From Pseudovibrio exalbescens DSM 16456 (lineage in GTDB: Bacteria > Pseudomonadota > Alphaproteobacteria > Rhizobiales > Stappiaceae), in NCBI RefSeq assembly GCF_000422785.1, contig NZ_AUGS01000020.1:1-63635 (forward strand): a DNA stretch of 63,635 bases, read 5' to 3'. Within the stretch, counting starts at the first letter, position 1; every line of letters begins with the position of its first letter. This document shows, in pieces, positions 25,459 through 33,639 of the stretch. Below the pieces are notes generated by a model. It was not told the origin of the DNA. It saw nothing but the letters and a program-made list of their open reading frames with translations, and did not search any database. Made by a program: the position numbers and the translations under genes.

Positions 25459-26298
25459 TTATCCTTTAACAGCACCGGCAGTGAGCCCGGCGACGATTTT
25501 TCTCTGGAACACGAGGACGAGCACAACGATCGGCACAGTAACGACCACGGAGGCTGCCATGATGCGGCCCCACGGCAATTCGAACTCGCTGGCACCGGAC
25601 ATGAGCGCAATGGCTACAGGTACGGTCCGTACGTCATTGGAAAGAGTGAAGGTGAGAGCAAACAGGAACTCGTTCCATGCGGCGATGAAAGCGAGCAATC
25701 CGGTGGTGACAAGCGCAGGCCACATCAATGGCAGGAACACGCGCCGAACGATGGTCCATGATGAGGCACCATCGACCAGCGCCGCTTCTTCCAGCTCCTT
25801 GGGCAACTCCCGCATGAACGTGGTCAGCACCCAGACGGTAAACGGCAGGGTCAGCACGGTGTTGGGGATGATCAGACCCGGCAGGGAGTTGTAAACCCCC
25901 AGTGCGCGGATCAACTCGAACATGCCGGAAAGAATGGCGACCTGCGGAAACATGGAGACGGACAGGATGGTCATCAGCAACAAGCCGCGTCCCCGGAAGG
26001 AAATCCGCGCCAGCGCATAGGAGGCGGTTACGGCGATGAACAGCGACAACACCACCACAGAGGTGGCGACTATGATCGAGTTCAGGATGTTCGTCCCGAA
26101 GGGTTGTGCAGTGAAGATACCGATATAGTTGTCGATGGTGCTGAAGTCCGGCACCAACGATGAGCTGAACAGTTCCGTGCCACTGCGGAACGAAGACAGT
26201 ACCGCGTAGTAGAATGGAAAGATGGACAGCACCACCACGCACAGGATCAGGGCATAGAGAACACCGGTCTGTATGCGACGTTTCATGGTCTGGGTCAT
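25459..26298 (-). CDS. thuG: Sugar ABC transporter permease, MalG type
   Basis: The 279-residue inner-membrane protein has six predicted helices and the EAA loop ELEEAALVDGASSWTIVRRVFLPLMWPALV typical of MalG-like permeases (split here: ELEEAALVDGAS, then IVRRVFLPL). It forms the pore with the ThuF-like partner, whose TGA overlaps its ATG. It ends in the usual IVAGLTAGAVKG tail. The substrate follows from context: an alpha-glucoside. The symbol is tentative. Confidence 0.85.
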   Translation of the reverse strand: MTQTMKRRIQTGVLYALILCVVVLSIFPFYYAVLSSFRSGTELFSSSLVPDFSTIDNYIGIFTAQPFGTNILNSIIVATSVVVLSLFIAVTASYALARISFRGRGLLLMTILSVSMFPQVAILSGMFELIRALGVYNSLPGLIIPNTVLTLPFTVWVLTTFMRELPKELEEAALVDGASSWTIVRRVFLPLMWPALVTTGLLAFIAAWNEFLFALTFTLSNDVRTVPVAIALMSGASEFELPWGRIMAASVVVTVPIVVLVLVFQRKIVAGLTAGAVKG

Positions 26299-27260
26299 GA
26301 TTGCGGCCCCTCCGAAAGCTTCACGTTGCCGGCCATCAGCGTGATCGTGGTCATCACCGCGACAATCAGGAACAACAGGGTCGCGGCAGCCGAGCCGTAC
26401 CCGACTTCCTGAAAATCAACCAATTGCTGGCGGGCGTAGACGGACATGGACATGGTGTCCGCGGAGTTGGAGGTCAGAACATAGATCAGGTCGAAAATGC
26501 GCAGTGCATCCAGCGCTCGGAAGATGATGGCCACCATGAGTGCAGGTTTGATCAAGGGCAGGGTGACCTTGAAAAACACCCGAACCGGATGCACGCCGTC
26601 GACCCGTGCGGCCTCGTAAATGTCTCCCGGCAGCATTTGCAGGCCGGCAAGGATCAAAAGCGCCATGAACGGCGTTGTCTTCCAGACGTCGACCATGATC
26701 ACGGCCCACATGGCCGTATCTGGATCCGCAGTCCAGGCGATGGGCTGGCTGATCAAGCCTATGGTGAGAAGAATTTCATTCAGAACGCCAAACTGGTCAT
26801 GCAGCATCCAGCCCCACATTTGCGCGGAGACGACGGTGGGAATGGCCCAGGGAATGAGGACTGCAGCACGCACGAAGCCGCGCCCGCGAAACTCGGCGTT
26901 GAGCACCAGAGCGATGAACATGCCGAAGATGGTTTCAAGGCCCACTGAAACAACCGTGAACCAGATCGTGTTCCAGACCGCGTTCCACCAGTCCGGATCA
27001 ACGAGCAGACCATAGGCCTCGCCATCGAACGTGACGTAGTAGTTTTCAAGGCCAATGAACGTCGTTCGTGACAGGTCGGATAGATTGGCATCGGTAAAGC
27101 CGAGCCAGATAGTGCGCAACAACGGCCAGCCGGCCACGACAGCCAATGTGATCAACATCGGCGACAGAAACAGCCAGGCAGAGCGAATGCGGTCGGATGT
27201 CAGCTTGGATTTGTGCGCTGACTTCTTGCCAGCGCCTGATGCGGACAGAGCAAGCGTCAT
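26295..27260 (-). CDS. thuF: Sugar ABC transporter permease, MalF type
   Basis: The 321-residue permease has six predicted helices, an EAA loop (GDIYEAARVDGVHPVRVFF) and a C-terminal region resembling ThuF (NSADTMSMSVYARQQLVDFQ). The ATG at 27260 has GGAGG nine bases upstream. It follows the binding-protein gene after about 100 bp that include a stable hairpin. Transport of trehalose/maltose-type sugars is inferred from the resemblance and from the adjacent alpha-glucosidase. Confidence 0.85.
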   Translation of the reverse strand: MTLALSASGAGKKSAHKSKLTSDRIRSAWLFLSPMLITLAVVAGWPLLRTIWLGFTDANLSDLSRTTFIGLENYYVTFDGEAYGLLVDPDWWNAVWNTIWFTVVSVGLETIFGMFIALVLNAEFRGRGFVRAAVLIPWAIPTVVSAQMWGWMLHDQFGVLNEILLTIGLISQPIAWTADPDTAMWAVIMVDVWKTTPFMALLILAGLQMLPGDIYEAARVDGVHPVRVFFKVTLPLIKPALMVAIIFRALDALRIFDLIYVLTSNSADTMSMSVYARQQLVDFQEVGYGSAAATLLFLIVAVMTTITLMAGNVKLSEGPQS

Positions 27261-27328
27261 CTGTCAAAACCTCCGTGCGAAGAGGGTGGTGCTCCAATCA
27301 GGCCGCAGGCCATCAGCGGAGATGGAAG

Positions 27329-27353
27329 GCGCCGCAGCAGGTTGCTGCGGCGC
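27329..27353 (-). promoter_or_regulatory. Intra-operon hairpin after the binding-protein gene
   Basis: An 11-bp perfect stem GCGCCGCAGCA/TGCTGCGGCGC with a 3-base loop lies between thuE and thuF, without a T-run on the minus strand. Such hairpins usually protect the 3' end of the binding-protein mRNA, so that it accumulates above the permease part. Confidence 0.6.
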
Positions 27354-27359
27354 GCTGTC

Positions 27360-28625
27360 TTACCAGCCTCTGCGCTTGATGCGCTTGAGGTCGCGTTCAA
27401 GATCGGCAAGGCCGGCTTCGGCGTCTGTCTTGCCGCTCAGGATCTCGTGCACGGTGTTGTAGAAGGCGTTGGACACCTTGTTGTAGTTCGCGCCGGTCGC
27501 CCGAGACGGACGAGCCACAGCGTTGCTGAAGGTGTCCTGCAGTTGACCGATGAACGGGGCTGCCTCCAGGATTTCCGGGTCATCGTAGAGCGAAACGATG
27601 GTCGGGTTGTAAGACCCCTCAATGGCGCGGCGTTTCTGCTCGTCCTTGCGGGTGAGCCACATCACCAGATCAGCGGCTTCTTCAGGGTTCTTGGTGTACT
27701 TGGAAACGGCCAATTGCCAGCCGCCCAGAGCGCCGGTCTGTTTGCCATCTTCGCCGCCCTTGGGCAGCGCCATGACGCCAACCTTGCCCTTGACCGGAGA
27801 ATCTTCACTTTGGGACAGGGCCCATGCATAAGGCCAGTTGCGCATGAACACCGCATTGCCGGACTGGAAGACACCGCGGGAATCTTCTTCCTGATAGTTC
27901 AGAACCCCTTCGGGCGCGATGGTGCCGATCCAGGTTGCTGCCAGATCAAGGGCTTCCACAGCATTCGGGTTGTTGACCGTGATGTCGCCTTCCGCATTCA
28001 CGATGGAGCCGCCGTTGAAGCTGTCGATCCATTCCAGTGCATCGCAGGTCAGCCCTTCATAGGCCTTGGCCTGATAAACGAAGCCCCACATTTTTTCGTT
28101 GCCGGCCTCTCGTTCAGCATCCTGAATGGTCTTGGCCGTATCCGCCAGTTCCTGCCATGTTGTAGGTTCCGGCAGATCGTACTTTTCCAGTAGGTCCTTG
28201 CGGTAGTACAACAATCCTGCATCCGTGTAGGACGGCATGGCGACCAGCTTGCCCTGATAGGTGTTGTTCTCGATGATCGCGTCGAAGTGATCCTCTTCCG
28301 CCCCATTCGTGTAGGGTGAAAGATCCAGCAAGTGGCTGCCCAGAATACCCGGCCAGATCACATCGACCTCGAACACATCAATATCGTCGGACCCCGAGCC
28401 CAGGATCTGCTGATAGAGCGCAAGCTGATCGGTGGTCGAGGTTGGTACCGAAATCACGTTGACGGTGTGGCCGGTTTTCGCCTCCCACTCGGCCACGGCT
28501 TCCTTGCAAAGCTCCTGACCTTTTCCAACCGTGCCACAGGAAATGTTGAGTTCAACTGCGGCCGCGGAGCCGAAGCTGGCAAAAGAAAGTACTGCTGTCG
28601 CAAGAAGAGTTTGACGCAATGTCAT
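27360..28625 (-). CDS. thuE: Trehalose/maltose-type ABC transporter binding protein
   Basis: The 421-residue periplasmic protein has a Sec signal (MTLRQTLLATAVLSFASFGSAAA, given as start and end: MTLRQT...GSAAA). The mature sequence resembles ThuE: LNISCGTVGKGQELCKE, SGSDDIDVFEVDVIWPGILG, AMPSYTDAGLLYYRKDLLEKY. It captures the sugar and delivers it to the two permeases. The ATG at 28625 has GGAGG eight bases upstream. The longer frame to 28781 runs through the operator region and is rejected. A LacI-type palindrome lies 120 bp upstream. Confidence 0.87.
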   Translation of the reverse strand: MTLRQTLLATAVLSFASFGSAAAVELNISCGTVGKGQELCKEAVAEWEAKTGHTVNVISVPTSTTDQLALYQQILGSGSDDIDVFEVDVIWPGILGSHLLDLSPYTNGAEEDHFDAIIENNTYQGKLVAMPSYTDAGLLYYRKDLLEKYDLPEPTTWQELADTAKTIQDAEREAGNEKMWGFVYQAKAYEGLTCDALEWIDSFNGGSIVNAEGDITVNNPNAVEALDLAATWIGTIAPEGVLNYQEEDSRGVFQSGNAVFMRNWPYAWALSQSEDSPVKGKVGVMALPKGGEDGKQTGALGGWQLAVSKYTKNPEEAADLVMWLTRKDEQKRRAIEGSYNPTIVSLYDDPEILEAAPFIGQLQDTFSNAVARPSRATGANYNKVSNAFYNTVHEILSGKTDAEAGLADLERDLKRIKRRGW

Positions 28626-28744
28626 AGGGACGTCCTCCGTTTCGTCCTGGCGGCAGATGAACGGAGTATCCCCCATCCGATCTCTGCCTGTTTCATCTCT
28701 CCACAATGAAAGGAGAGAGCGGAAAAGCACTATTTGTAATATAT

Positions 28745-28762
28745 ATCCAAAGCGCTTTGGAT
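28745..28762. promoter_or_regulatory. LacI-family operator 1
   Basis: ATCCAAAGCGCTTTGGAT is an 18-bp perfect palindrome with the central CG of LacI/GalR-family sites. It is 120 bp upstream of the thuE start and shares its 14-bp core with operator 2. Confidence 0.85.
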
Positions 28763-28946
28763 TAGAAGCGTGACCCAGCACCTGCTTTCTGTCAATAGTA
28801 TATCAATGAAAAATTATAAGCTATGCCTGTTTTGCGCCGCAGAAATCAGCCGTTTTATCGAGAAAAATCAAGTGTCTATGGTCAATTACTTAAGTCTAAT
28901 TGGGAGGGCGGATCCAGCTCGGGGTCGAGCGGATGGGGTTGTCAAT

Positions 28947-28960
28947 CCAAAGCGCTTTGG
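28947..28960. promoter_or_regulatory. LacI-family operator 2
   Basis: CCAAAGCGCTTTGG is a 14-bp perfect palindrome identical to the core of operator 1. Its centre is exactly 200 bp from that of operator 1, and it lies 145 bp before the regulator start. It probably mediates autoregulation and looping with operator 1. Confidence 0.85.
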
Positions 28961-29104
28961 TAATCTGGTGCCTGTGATATCTTTCGTGGGCGCTGGCGGG
29001 TCGAGATCAGTCGCGCTACCAGAGCAAGAACAGGATCGATGACAACGGGATGCTGTATTTGACGGCTAACCGATGACCTGAGGGAAACAGGTGGGGAGAC
29101 AGCC

Positions 29105-30160
29105 ATGAACTTGAAGACGCTCTCCGAGCATTTGGGTCTTTCCCCAACTACTGTGAGTCGCGCGCTGAATGGATATTCCGATGTGGCGCGGGAAACCCGC
29201 GAGCGGGTCGAACGCGCTGCGAGCGAGCTGGGATATCGTCCCAATGCCAATGCCAAACGGTTGGCTACCGGTCGTTCCAGCATCATTGGTGTTTCGTTCC
29301 CCACCGGGCGCAACATGCTGGTCGACCCGCACTTCATCGACTTCCTGGCAGGGTTGTCCGAAGAAGCCGCAGCTCTGGATCACGATATCCTGATTTCGGC
29401 CATCAAGGATGATGTTGGTGAAGCGTACAAGCGAATGGCGGCCAAGGGCACCGTGGATGCGCTGGTGCTGCTCGGGCTGCATCTGAACAATGATGTTTTG
29501 GAACTGATGCAAGGCCTCAAGCTGCCCTTCATTGTCCACGGCCGCATTCCTTCCGACTTTGCCTACGCTTATCTGGACATCGACAATCACGGCGCGCTGG
29601 TGCAGGCCACCCGGTTAATGCTGCAACTGGGACATACGCGCATTGCCAATCTGGATGGCCCTGTCAATCAGAGCTTTTCAAAGGCGCGGGCAGAAGGCTG
29701 GCGGGAGGCCTTGCAAGGTGCGGGCATCACGCCGGAGCCCGCCTATCTGCGACACGGCCAGATGACGGAGGAAAACGGCTACATCTTTGCCCGTGAACTG
29801 ATGGCATTGCCGACGCCGCCGACCGCGTTGATCTGTTCGAGCGTGATCATGGCCAGCGGGGTGTATCGGGCTTGCCGCGAGTTGGGGCTGTCCATCGGGT
29901 CGGATGTGTCCGTCATGGCTCATGATGATGACCTGCCCTTGTTCTATCCGGAAAGAATGGATCCGCCTCTTACCGTGACCCGATCGCCCATTCGCGCGGC
30001 TGGCTGTGAAATGGCGCGCATGGTGATCAACCTCATCAACGGCGCCAGCATTCAGGACTGCCAACAGGTATGGCCTGTGGATTTGATATTCAGAGCCTCT
30101 ACGGCGCCTCCGATCAGCAAACCGGGCTCGGCTGTTGGTGGAGCGGAAAAAAACTCCTGA
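29105..30160 (+). CDS. LacI family regulator of the alpha-glucoside operon
   Basis: The 351-residue protein has a LacI DNA-binding head (MNLKTLSEHLGLSPTTVSRA, then NGYSDVARETRERV and the hinge helix region PNANAKRLATGRS). A periplasmic-binding-like effector domain follows. The start has GGGGAG six bases upstream. It is divergent from the transporter operon and separated from it by two matching palindromes, so it almost certainly represses that operon and itself until a sugar binds. It is analogous in position to AglR/ThuR of Sinorhizobium. The exact inducer is unknown. Confidence 0.9.
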   Translation: MNLKTLSEHLGLSPTTVSRALNGYSDVARETRERVERAASELGYRPNANAKRLATGRSSIIGVSFPTGRNMLVDPHFIDFLAGLSEEAAALDHDILISAIKDDVGEAYKRMAAKGTVDALVLLGLHLNNDVLELMQGLKLPFIVHGRIPSDFAYAYLDIDNHGALVQATRLMLQLGHTRIANLDGPVNQSFSKARAEGWREALQGAGITPEPAYLRHGQMTEENGYIFARELMALPTPPTALICSSVIMASGVYRACRELGLSIGSDVSVMAHDDDLPLFYPERMDPPLTVTRSPIRAAGCEMARMVINLINGASIQDCQQVWPVDLIFRASTAPPISKPGSAVGGAEKNS

Positions 30161-30399
30161 AAGGCGGCGATCCAGGGACATTCTCCCTCAAATGACGGGA
30201 TCAGGGATGCAAGGCAAACAGGCATTTCTCAACGGCCGTTTTTGCTTGAGCCGGGCCTCCATCGGCACCCGCGTAAAACATGAGGCAGCTTAAACCTACG
30301 TATTATTGCGCCTGCGAGAGGAGGGTGGAACGATCCCGGCATTGACGCAGCGGCCCGCGGGAGTAGAGGGGCGCCGCCAAGCCAGTCAGGGAGACACTC

Positions 30400-31563
30400 A
30401 TGGCCGCCATTATTGGATGGGCTCACTTGCCGTTTGGCAAGTTGGCCGACGAAACCGTTGAAACACTCATCACCAAGGTTGCCACGGATGCAATTGCCGA
30501 TGCCGGGCTGCATCCAGAAGACATCGACGAGATCGTGTTGGGGCATTTCAACGCCGGATTTTCGGCGCAGGATTTCACGGCCAGTCTGGTGCTTCAAGCC
30601 AGCGACAAGCTCCGCTTCAAACCCACCACGCGGGTGGAAAATGCGTGTGCAACCGGGTCGGCAGCCGTGCATCAGGGCGTGAAAGCCATTGCCGCGGGAA
30701 GCGCCAAAAAGGTTTTGGTTGTGGGTGTGGAGCAGATGACGACCACGCCGGGACCGGAAATTGGCAAGAACCTTCTCAAGGCGTCCTACCTTCCCGAAGA
30801 TGGTGACACGCCCGGCGGCTTCGCCGGTGTGTTTGGCAAAATCGCCGGCATGTATTTCCAAAAATACGGCGATCAAAGCGAAGCCTTGGCCCATATTGCT
30901 GCCAAGAACCACAAGAACGGTGTCGACAATCCTTACGCCCAGATGCGCAAGGATCTGGGGGTGGAGTTCTGTCTTAATGAATCCGAGAAAAATCCGTTCG
31001 TGGCTGGTCCGTTGAAACGCACGGACTGTTCTCTGGTCTCGGATGGGGCGGCGGCGCTGGTAATCACGGACACGGAAACGGCGCTGGGCGCGAACAAGGC
31101 CGTCGCGTTTCGCAGTATGGCTCATGTTCAGGACTTTTTGCCCATGTCGAAACGCGACATCCTGAAGTTTGAAGGCTGTGCGGAAGGATGGCGGCAAGCA
31201 TTGGAGCGCGCCGGGATCACAATTGAAGATCTTGATTTCGTTGAAACCCACGACTGTTTCACGATTGCGGAGCTGATCGAGTATGAAGCCATGGGGTTGG
31301 TGCCGGAAGGCCAGGGCGCAACCGCCATTCTGGAGGGCTGGACACAGAAGGGCGGCAAGCTGCCGGTTAATCCATCCGGAGGCTTGAAGGCCAAGGGGCA
31401 TCCCATTGGCGCAACAGGTGTGTCCATGCACGCCCTCACTGCCATGCAACTCACGGGCTCCGCTGGCGGCATTCAGGTCGAGGGGGCCGAACTGGGCGGT
31501 ATCTTCAACATGGGCGGCGCCGCGGTGGCCAACTACGTTTCTGTCATGCAGCGCCTCAAGTAA
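30400..31563 (+). CDS. Thiolase family protein (SCP-2/acetyl-CoA acetyltransferase type)
   Basis: The 387-residue protein is a thiolase of the SCP-x type. The acyl-carrying Cys83 lies in VENACATGSAAV, and the catalytic His in SGGLKAKGHPIGATG. The C-terminal motif is GGIFNMGGAAVANY, without the second active-site Cys of classical thiolases. Such enzymes cleave 3-ketoacyl-CoA or condense acyl-CoA; the substrate is not evident. The ATG at 30400 follows AGGGAGACACTC. It stands alone and ends in a good terminator. Confidence 0.88.
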   Translation: MAAIIGWAHLPFGKLADETVETLITKVATDAIADAGLHPEDIDEIVLGHFNAGFSAQDFTASLVLQASDKLRFKPTTRVENACATGSAAVHQGVKAIAAGSAKKVLVVGVEQMTTTPGPEIGKNLLKASYLPEDGDTPGGFAGVFGKIAGMYFQKYGDQSEALAHIAAKNHKNGVDNPYAQMRKDLGVEFCLNESEKNPFVAGPLKRTDCSLVSDGAAALVITDTETALGANKAVAFRSMAHVQDFLPMSKRDILKFEGCAEGWRQALERAGITIEDLDFVETHDCFTIAELIEYEAMGLVPEGQGATAILEGWTQKGGKLPVNPSGGLKAKGHPIGATGVSMHALTAMQLTGSAGGIQVEGAELGGIFNMGGAAVANYVSVMQRLK

Positions 31564-31618
31564 TGCCTTTTGCCATTCGAGATTGGTCATGAACCATCTC
31601 TTGAGTGCGAACATTTTC

Positions 31619-31657
31619 AGCGGACCTTGGGTTTCCCGGGTCCGCTTTCTCGTTTTT
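31619..31657 (+). terminator. Rho-independent terminator of the thiolase gene
   Basis: A perfect 8-bp stem AGCGGACC/GGTCCGCT (31619-31626 with 31639-31646) is followed by TTCTCGTTTTT, 56 bases after the stop. Confidence 0.85.
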
Positions 31658-31846
31658 CTGACAAAAACGCATAGGTTTTCTTGAAGAAGGCGCGCTGGTT
31701 GGATTCATGTCCTGCGTTAAAGCGCGGTCGGGCAATGGAAATCCTTTTCTAAGATCCTGCTCGCCTTTGAAATGCCGTGCCCGGCCTCTTCGCGATCAAA
31801 GCCGTAGTCTGCCCCAAACGAAACACAGGCACCGGAGAAGAGCGGG

Positions 31847-33310
31847 ATGCGGGCTGAAACCACTCCACAAAGCGCACAAGAGCGCAAATTGGCGGTCTTC
31901 CCCACCTTTCAAAAGGTGGCCGGGCGCACAGTTGTTGTTGTCGGGTCGGGGGGAGAAGCCGCACCGAAGGTAAGGCTGTTGGCACAAACACAGGCGCATA
32001 TTCTGGTCATTGCGTCAGAGGAACCAGAGCCTGACCTGCTTGCAGCGGTCGACATGGCGGGAGCGGAACTCCGCCACGAACCCTTCCATGCAGATCACCT
32101 GAAGGGCGCTGCGCTCGTGTTTGGTGCCTCGGGCGAAGAGGAACAGGATCGAGCTGTCGTGGACGCGGGGCGGGCGGCCGGAATCCCTTCAAATGCCGTG
32201 GATCGCCCGGAACTCTGTGATTTTTATGTGGGTGCCTTGGTAAATCGCGCACCGGTAGCGGTCGCCATCACCTCGACAGGCGTCGGGCCTGTATACGCGC
32301 GTCATATCCGGGCAGCAATTGAAGCCATGCTGCCGCTGGAAGCGGGGCGTCTGGCCACATTGGCGGAAAACCTGCGCGATGCGGTTGCCACCGTAATCTC
32401 ATCTGGTCGTTTGCGCCGCCGTTTTTGGGCGCGTTTTTTTTCGGGCAGTGTTGCGGCCCATGTGTTCAAGGGCGATGAGCAAAAAGCAAGACTGCAAATT
32501 CAGCGATTACTTCATGATGTTCGCGAGGAGACCGGCTATGTGTGGCTCGTCGGGGCCGGGCCGGGCGCTGAAGATCTCCTGACCTTGCGCGCCCAGCGGG
32601 TCTTGCAAGAGGCCGACGTGATCTACTACGACGCGCTGGTCCCGGAAGCCGTTGTCTCCATGGGGCGGCGAGATGCAGAGCGCATCAGTGTTGGCAAACG
32701 CAAGGGCCAGCATTCCGTCTCTCAAAAGGACATCAATGACCATCTTGTAGGCGCTGCGCGTCAGGGGAAACGTGTTGTTCGGTTGAAAGCTGGAGACCCG
32801 TTGATTTTTGGCCGCGCAGGAGAAGAAATGGCTGCCCTGCGCGAAGCTGAGATCGATTTTGAAGTTGTACCCGGGGTCACTGCGGCTTTTGCTGCCGCCG
32901 CATCAACACAACTGCCGCTGACATTGCGCGGTGTGGCGTCCTCGCTGGTTTTCGCCACGGGGCATGATCAGGACGGTCAGACGCTGCCTGGTTGGGCTCA
33001 ACTTGCCCTGTCCGGCAGCACCACCGCAGTTTACATGGGCCGCACGGTGGCGGGCAAGATTGCCGCTCGCCTGCTGGCTGCAGGCCTGAAGGCAGAAACT
33101 CCCGTGTTGGCCGTGGAAAATGCTGCCCATCCCGATGAAAGGGTGTTTGCAGGCACCTTGCGTGAAATGACCCAACTTGCTGCGCGGGACGACATTTCAG
33201 GTCCGGTATTGATTGTGATTGGCGATGTGGTTGCTGAGGCGGACCTGTCTACCGCCTTGCCTCTTGCCCAAAAGACGGCGGATCGATTGCTGACGCCGGC
33301 TGCTGCCTGA
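31847..33310 (+). CDS. cysG: Siroheme synthase (trifunctional CysG)
   Basis: The 487-residue protein fuses two halves. Residues about 10-215 are the precorrin-2 dehydrogenase/ferrochelatase module (TVVVVGSGGEAAPKVRLL, SNAVDRPELCDFYVGALV). Residues about 225-470 are uroporphyrinogen-III methyltransferase (VWLVGAGPGAEDLLTLRAQ, LKAGDPLIFGRAGEE, VVPGVTAAFAAAA). It makes siroheme from uroporphyrinogen III for the sulfite reductase encoded downstream. It heads the run cysG-DUF2849-cysI-cysH-DUF934 with gaps of 12 bp or less, apart from small overlaps, so the run is one operon. Confidence 0.93.
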   Translation: MRAETTPQSAQERKLAVFPTFQKVAGRTVVVVGSGGEAAPKVRLLAQTQAHILVIASEEPEPDLLAAVDMAGAELRHEPFHADHLKGAALVFGASGEEEQDRAVVDAGRAAGIPSNAVDRPELCDFYVGALVNRAPVAVAITSTGVGPVYARHIRAAIEAMLPLEAGRLATLAENLRDAVATVISSGRLRRRFWARFFSGSVAAHVFKGDEQKARLQIQRLLHDVREETGYVWLVGAGPGAEDLLTLRAQRVLQEADVIYYDALVPEAVVSMGRRDAERISVGKRKGQHSVSQKDINDHLVGAARQGKRVVRLKAGDPLIFGRAGEEMAALREAEIDFEVVPGVTAAFAAAASTQLPLTLRGVASSLVFATGHDQDGQTLPGWAQLALSGSTTAVYMGRTVAGKIAARLLAAGLKAETPVLAVENAAHPDERVFAGTLREMTQLAARDDISGPVLIVIGDVVAEADLSTALPLAQKTADRLLTPAAA

Positions 33311-33321
33311 GGAGATGTGCG

Positions 33322-33627
33322 ATGAAAGTCATTACTGCAAACAGACTGCTGGATGGTGAGGTGGTTTGGCTTGGGCCGGACGGCAAGTGGGTGGAGGTTG
33401 TGGGCGACGCTCGCGTTTTCGAGGAGGCGAGCGAACTACAACAGGTTTTGCAATCAGAAACCGTTTCTGAAGAGCGTCAGGAAGTCGTTGGCGTTTACGA
33501 GATCGAGGTCGCCTACAAGGATGGTCGGCTGACACCAACGCGCTTGAGGGAGGCCATTCGCGCCCTTGGCCCAACCACCCATCCCTATCTTGGCAAGCAG
33601 GCCCGCCCCGAAAGTCCGGCTGCGTAA
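33322..33627 (+). CDS. DUF2849 domain-containing protein
   Basis: The 101-residue protein belongs to a small family found almost only between cysG and the sulfite reductase gene in alphaproteobacteria. It starts ITANRLLDGEVVWLGPDGKW after the initial MKV and ends in a basic helix. The ATG follows GAGGAG seven bases upstream. No catalytic motif is visible. Context suggests a helper in sulfite reduction, but its function is not known. Confidence 0.85.
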   Translation: MKVITANRLLDGEVVWLGPDGKWVEVVGDARVFEEASELQQVLQSETVSEERQEVVGVYEIEVAYKDGRLTPTRLREAIRALGPTTHPYLGKQARPESPAA

Positions 33628-33639
33628 GGAGCATATGTC

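Larger units (their letters stand above)
28626..29104. other. Divergent control region of the sugar operon
   Basis: The 479-bp region holds promoters for thuE (minus) and the lacI-type gene (plus), together with two operators. Bases 28730-28900 are AT-rich. A 90-codon plus-strand frame (28770-29042) overlaps the second operator, lacks a ribosome site and is not credited. Confidence 0.6.

Noticed and set aside
28770-29042. 90-codon plus-strand frame in the sugar control region
   Set aside because: It covers the second operator, has no Shine-Dalgarno sequence and no family resemblance.
30229-31614. 461-codon minus-strand open frame
   Set aside because: Antisense to the thiolase gene, which has its active-site motifs; the minus-strand translation resembles nothing.
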